From Dolomitihabitans soli (GTDB taxonomy: Bacteria; Actinomycetota; Actinomycetes; Streptosporangiales; Streptosporangiaceae): DNA of 64,000 bases. Shown in pieces: positions 59,453 through 64,000 of this stretch. The position numbers and the translations under genes are program-made. The first letter of the stretch is position 1; every line of letters starts with the position of its first letter. The DNA lies in NCBI RefSeq assembly GCF_022213955.1, contig NZ_JAKNTW010000002.1, positions 310,001 to 374,000 of the forward strand. The letters are read 5' to 3'. The notes under the pieces are model-generated. The model saw only the letters and a program-made list of their open reading frames with translations, made no database searches and was not told the DNA's origin.

Positions 59453-61267
59453 TCAGCGGGGCACGGACGCGACCAGGGAGAACGTGCCGTCGCCCTGGTC
59501 GCCTGCCGTGAAGGTGCCGCCTGCGGACTCGACCCTGTCCGCCAGGCTCGCCAGCCCGCTGCCGGTCCCCTGCGGGGCTCGCGCCACACCGTCGTTGGCG
59601 ACGCGCAGCCGTACCGTCTTTCCGTCCGTCTCCACCTCGATCGTGCACAGCCGTGCGGCCGAGTGCCGGACGACGTTCGTGACGGCTTCGCGCACCACCA
59701 GGGCGAGCACCGGTGAAGCCTCCATGCCGACGGCGTCCACCTGGATCTCGACGCCGGCGGAGTCGAGCAGCGAGCGAGCGGACTCGATCTCCTCGACCAG
59801 GCTCAGCCGGGCGCCGCCAGAGGTGATCGAGCGCACGTCGGCGAGGCCCCGCACCGCCAGCGGGCGCACGTCCTCCAGCAGGAGCGCCGCCTTGCCGGGA
59901 TCGTGGCCGATCACCCGGAGGGCCAGCTCGGCCTTGAGGGTGATGGCCGACAGGCTGATGCCGAGCAGGTCGTGCACGTCCCTCGCCACCCGGAGCCGCT
60001 CGGCGACCACCGCGCTGCCGGCGATCTGCCGGCGTAGGCCGCGCAAGTGTGCGGCCGCCTCGGGGAACCGGTTGAACGCGAACACCCCGATGGCGATCCC
60101 GATCATCGACGCGACCTGGTAAAGCTCATAACCGCCCACCTCCGGATAGAGCCGGAACACATACCCGACGGCGACGGCGGCGACCGCGAACACGGGCACC
60201 GACCAGCGTGCGGGCAGCCACAGCAGGATGTTGGCCACGGACAGGCCGACCAGCGCCGCCATGCTGCCGTTGCCCAGGTAGAGGGCGGCGGCGCCGACGA
60301 TGAGGATGTGCAGCGGGAGCGTCCAGCGCCAAGCCGAAGGAGCCGAAGCCCTGGGGACGCCGTGGTAGAGCTGGAACGCGACGGCCAGGGCGGCGGCCAC
60401 GGCAGCCACGGCCCAGTGGCGTGGATCCGTGGTGCCGCGGTCGGCGACGTTGTTGAGCACGATGACGGACACGTTGACGGTCATCGCGGTGAGGGCCCAC
60501 CGGGAGAGCCCCGACGACTCGTCCGGCAGGTCGGTCCGGCCTGCGGGCAGCGGCTCGCGGGGTGCGGCGGCGACCGTTCTGGCCTCCGCGGCCGCCTCGC
60601 GGGAGATCTCCGCGATGCGGGTGAGCACGCCGGGGGTGAGCGGAGCCTGGCGAGACGCGCGCAGGATGTCGGCGAGCCGGGCGCCGATGGCCCTGCGCAG
60701 GTCGCCGGCCGCACGCAGGCGCTCGTTCGCCGCTTCCAGCCCGGCGAGCTGCCGGTTGGCCTCCTGGGTCTCGCTGAGTAACACGGCCAGCCGTACCAGG
60801 GCGAACAGCGTGAGCCCCATGTTCATGTCGATGACCGCGAAGCTGACGATCGTGGTGAGGTCGGGCCCGTGCAGTACGGCGGCCACCGAGGTGTCGGCCA
60901 GCAGCACCGCCCCGAACAGCAGCCATCCCGCCGGACCCGCGACGCTCAGCGGCATGGCGGCGGCCAGTGGCCCCGCGATGGGCCCCCACAGCATGGGGAA
61001 GGGCAGGTAGGGGCCGAAGGTCGCGACCCCGAGGACGGGTACGGCGCGGCGCCCACCCCGGACGACGAGAATGAAGAGGGCGACGACGGCCAGGACGAGG
61101 CCCAGGCAGACCCCGAGGGTGAGGGGCGAGGACTGCCCCAGGGCGTTCGCCATGGCGACGATGATCGTGAAGCGGGCCGGGATGATGAGAGCTATGTAGC
61201 CGAACACGAGCACCCAGCCTGTTGATGGCCTGAGCTGTGGCCACCTGCCTCCTTCGACTACCGTCAC
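59453..61267 (-). CDS. Sensor histidine kinase with a duplicated, partly dead phosphoacceptor module
   Basis: 604 residues. First half: about five transmembrane helices and a degenerate DHp, NERLRAAGDLRRAIGARLADIL (181-202), in which the His of the DLHD box is Arg191 and no ATPase domain follows. Second half: about five more helices, then the intact HisKA_3 DHp AERLRVARDVHDLLGISLSAI with H432, and HATPase (REAVTNVVRHS N box, GTGSGLASLADRV G box). This is a NarL/DesK-type sensor kinase; the duplicated membrane module may form a pseudo-dimer or sense two inputs. Start GTG 61267 is 23 bp from the divergent response regulator start. Signal unknown. Confidence 0.9.
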   Translation of the reverse strand: MTVVEGGRWPQLRPSTGWVLVFGYIALIIPARFTIIVAMANALGQSSPLTLGVCLGLVLAVVALFILVVRGGRRAVPVLGVATFGPYLPFPMLWGPIAGPLAAAMPLSVAGPAGWLLFGAVLLADTSVAAVLHGPDLTTIVSFAVIDMNMGLTLFALVRLAVLLSETQEANRQLAGLEAANERLRAAGDLRRAIGARLADILRASRQAPLTPGVLTRIAEISREAAAEARTVAAAPREPLPAGRTDLPDESSGLSRWALTAMTVNVSVIVLNNVADRGTTDPRHWAVAAVAAALAVAFQLYHGVPRASAPSAWRWTLPLHILIVGAAALYLGNGSMAALVGLSVANILLWLPARWSVPVFAVAAVAVGYVFRLYPEVGGYELYQVASMIGIAIGVFAFNRFPEAAAHLRGLRRQIAGSAVVAERLRVARDVHDLLGISLSAITLKAELALRVIGHDPGKAALLLEDVRPLAVRGLADVRSITSGGARLSLVEEIESARSLLDSAGVEIQVDAVGMEASPVLALVVREAVTNVVRHSAARLCTIEVETDGKTVRLRVANDGVARAPQGTGSGLASLADRVESAGGTFTAGDQGDGTFSLVASVPR

Positions 61268-61290
61268 CTGCGTTGTTTATCACGCTTAGT

Positions 61291-61905
61291 ATGCGCAGTG
61301 TGATTCGTGTACTCATCGCGGAGGATGTCCGGATACTCCGTGAGGCGCTGGTCGCCCTGCTTGGGTACGAGGAAGACATCGAGGTCGTGGCCCAGGTGGA
61401 GACGGGCGACGCGATCGTGCCCACGGCGCTGGCCCACCGGCCGGACGTCGCCGTGCTCGACATCGACCTGCCCATGCTCGACGGTCTGACCGCCGCCGCC
61501 GACCTGCACGCACGGCTGCCGGAATGCCGCGTGCTGATCCTCACCGCGCTGGGCAGGCCGAGCAACCTCCGGCGCGGGGTCGAGGCGCACGTGTCCGGCT
61601 TCATGCTCAAGGACTCCCGGCCACAGGATCTGGTGAACGCCATCCGCGACGTCGCGGCCGGCCGCCGGGTCGTCGACCAGCAACTCGCCTTCACCGCGCT
61701 CAGCTTCGCCGCCAGCCCGCTGACCGACCGTGAGGCCGACGTCCTGCGCCTGACCGGCGCCGGCGCCGCGCCCCGGGACATCGCCAAGGACCTGCACCTC
61801 AGTTACGGCACCGTGCGCAACTACCTCGCCTCCGCCGTGACCAAGCTGAACGCCCGCACCCGGCAGGACGCGGTCCGCATCGCCACCGAGGCGGGCTGGC
61901 TCTGA
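61291..61905 (+). CDS. NarL/FixJ-family response regulator
   Basis: 204 residues. Receiver: VIRVLIAEDVRILREALVALL with acidic pair, phosphoacceptor D57 in VAVLDIDLPMLDG, Thr in LILTALG and Lys in FMLKDSRPQDL. LuxR-type HTH: LTDREADVLRLTGAGAAPRDIAKDLHLSYGTVRNYLASAVTKLNARTRQDAV. It is divergent from its histidine kinase with 23 bp between starts. TTCGAC and TTTATC, 17 bp apart, precede ATG 61291 and suggest a leaderless transcript; GTG 61300 is an alternative start. Confidence 0.93.
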   Translation: MRSVIRVLIAEDVRILREALVALLGYEEDIEVVAQVETGDAIVPTALAHRPDVAVLDIDLPMLDGLTAAADLHARLPECRVLILTALGRPSNLRRGVEAHVSGFMLKDSRPQDLVNAIRDVAAGRRVVDQQLAFTALSFAASPLTDREADVLRLTGAGAAPRDIAKDLHLSYGTVRNYLASAVTKLNARTRQDAVRIATEAGWL

Positions 61906-61920
61906 GGGCTCGGCCCCGAG

Positions 61921-61966
<46 letters not shown>

Positions 61967-62013
61967 ACGAACGGTAGTTCCACGCCGTCGATGTGTATGT
62001 TTCGGGACATCTT

Positions 62014-62152
62014 CGAAACTTTCATCGCGCCGTCTCGGGCCAGATCGACTGAATATGACATCTGACCAAGTGCAATGCTTCTCTGAGCCAAGCCGAGGAC
62101 TTTCGGAAACTTTCGGGAATCGTTGACAGTTCGGAGGAGCCGGGCGAACACT
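62014..62152 (+). promoter_or_regulatory. Xylanase control region with two GAAACTTTC boxes and promoter
   Basis: GAAACTTTC occurs at 62015-62023 and 62106-62114, both as imperfect palindromes with CG flanks (CGAAACTTTC; CGGAAACTTTCGG). Similar elements upstream of Streptomyces xylanase genes bind regulators. TTGACA (62123-62128) and AACACT (62147-62152), 18 bp apart, form a likely promoter just downstream of the second box. The leader to ATG 62349 is about 190 nt. Confidence 0.6.
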
Positions 62153-62207
62153 GTCGCCATCGGCAGACCTCAACCACTGCCGATCCGGGTCACCCGCCGC
62201 GACCTGA

Positions 62208-63344
<1,137 letters not shown>

Positions 63345-63370
63345 CCCCGGACACCCGAAACGTCGCACCT

Positions 63371-63401
63371 GTGGCGCGGCGGCCCATGGCCACCGCGCCA
63401 C
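63371..63401. terminator. Strong bidirectional hairpin terminator
   Basis: GTGGCGCGG (63371-63379) pairs with CCGCGCCAC (63393-63401); within the loop GGCC-CAT-GGCC adds four more pairs after one C/A mismatch. It lies between the convergent xylanase and hydrolase genes and can serve both. Confidence 0.75.
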
Positions 63402-63496
63402 CCTGCTGCCGGCCGGTGACCACCGCGCGGCCGCGGCACCTGGTGAACCGGAGCCGCACACCAGGTGGTGGGTTGTGAGGTCCGGTCGACCGTCGT

Positions 63497-64000
63497 TCAG
63501 CTGGCGTGCAGAACTGCGCGCAGTGGGGTGGCGAACAGGTCTGGGTTATCGGCGAAGCCGGTGTGATCGCCGGGGAACATCGTGGGCTCGATGCCCAGTG
63601 CCGCGGCGAGTGCCCTGGCGGTGTGGTCGCATTCCTGCCCTGCCGAGTCGTCGCCGATGCCGACCACGATGCGGGTCTTGATCGAGCGGAGAGTGTCGAG
63701 GTCGGGCCGCCAGTGGTTGGTCCCGCGCAGTTCATGGGCGAACCACCGGCGTTCGTCGGCGACCGCCTGCGGGTCCCGTTCGCCGCCGAACAGGTGCTCC
63801 AGCGCGCCTTCGGGCATCGCGATGTCGGCGTCGGCCATGAACTTGGCCCAGGCGCCGATGACGTCGCCGGCAAGGTAGGTGGCGATGACCTCCTCGGTCT
63901 GCGCGTGGATCCGGTCGCGGTTGTCGAGCAGCTCGACCAGAGGGGGTTCGTGAGCGATGACGGTGTGGACCTGCTCGGGGTGGGTTTGAGCTAGGGCGAG
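63497..64000 (-). CDS. Alpha/beta-hydrolase-fold protein, C-terminal part (runs off right edge)
   Basis: The last 167 residues of a minus-strand protein; the N-terminus and nucleophile elbow lie beyond the window. The visible part starts LALAQTHPEQVHTVIAHEPP (just after a typical nucleophile helix), continues VIATYLAGDVIGAWAKFMADADIAMPEG, IKTRIVVGIGDDSAGQ (catalytic Asp region) and ends PGDHTGFADNPDLF, where the His is the catalytic histidine. Typical of cytoplasmic esterase/peroxidase-like hydrolases. Substrate unknown. Confidence 0.85.
   Translation of the reverse strand, partial: LALAQTHPEQVHTVIAHEPPLVELLDNRDRIHAQTEEVIATYLAGDVIGAWAKFMADADIAMPEGALEHLFGGERDPQAVADERRWFAHELRGTNHWRPDLDTLRSIKTRIVVGIGDDSAGQECDHTARALAAALGIEPTMFPGDHTGFADNPDLFATPLRAVLHAS

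Overview
The window is high-GC, gene-dense actinomycete chromosome. Many starts are GTG or TTG, 4-bp start/stop overlaps (ATGA/GTGA) are common, and several promoters place the start codon at the expected transcription start (leaderless). SigE-type sigma, SARP/AfsR, IclR, LacI and MerR regulators and F420-type LLM and DDN enzymes point the same way. A member of the Streptosporangiales (Nonomuraea/Streptosporangium-like) is my guess, but the sequence alone does not prove it. I see no rRNA, tRNA, CRISPR array, complete insertion sequence, attachment site or origin.

Left part (1-9.8 kb): the N-terminal two thirds or so of a secreted carbohydrate-binding protein, then an eight-gene catabolic operon on the minus strand. 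Its genes are SDR, carboxymuconate-cycloisomerase-like lyase, TPP-dependent E1 alpha and beta, VOC protein, amidohydrolase-2/lactonase, Gfo/Idh/MocA dehydrogenase and LacI regulator. It starts at one promoter with a 16-bp palindromic operator. A 67-bp stretch spanning the E1alpha/E1beta junction is present three times and creates two 24-codon mini-ORFs linked by overlapping stop/start codons.

9.9-22.5 kb: AAC(3)-type acetyltransferase; a MerR/CMD/NHL-lipoprotein operon with a textbook MerR promoter (19-bp spacer around an 18-bp palindrome); an LLM oxidoreductase; an MFS exporter; a small HTH protein; a class C beta-lactamase-fold hydrolase; a methyltransferase; a frameshifted HAD-like gene; an ECF sigma with a membrane propeller partner; and an ArsR/CDF metal-efflux pair.

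22.5-29.3 kb: the most unusual area. A 39-codon ORF with a near-perfect ribosome binding site lies just upstream of a YcaO-domain enzyme (a possible RiPP-type locus). It is divergent from two cytosolic-looking zinc peptidases (M43, M28) that flank a small beta-rich protein, and it is followed by a membrane NACHT NTPase.

29.2-38.4 kb: a lipid-oxidation cluster. A GMC/cholesterol-oxidase-like protein is divergent from an operon of alpha/beta hydrolase (Cys elbow), acetoacetate-decarboxylase-like protein, patatin, a 42-codon ORF, animal-type heme peroxidase and an SDR-DUF2867 fusion. 38.6-44.4 kb: an amino-acid-type ABC transporter in one operon with a class V PLP enzyme, an IclR regulator and a metal-dependent amidohydrolase, closed by a hairpin terminator.

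44.7-64 kb: lipoprotein, SGNH hydrolase, a 13-14-bp minisatellite, a large SARP regulator divergent from SDR/DDN/PPOX genes, an MFS transporter, a PP2C-like phosphatase, a LacI remnant, a leaderless secreted propeller protein, two small membrane proteins with an epoxide hydrolase, a NarL-type two-component system whose kinase carries a second, dead phosphoacceptor domain, a (CCTG)11.5 microsatellite, a GH11-CBM2 xylanase with GAAACTTTC boxes, and the C-terminal part of an alpha/beta hydrolase cut by the window edge.
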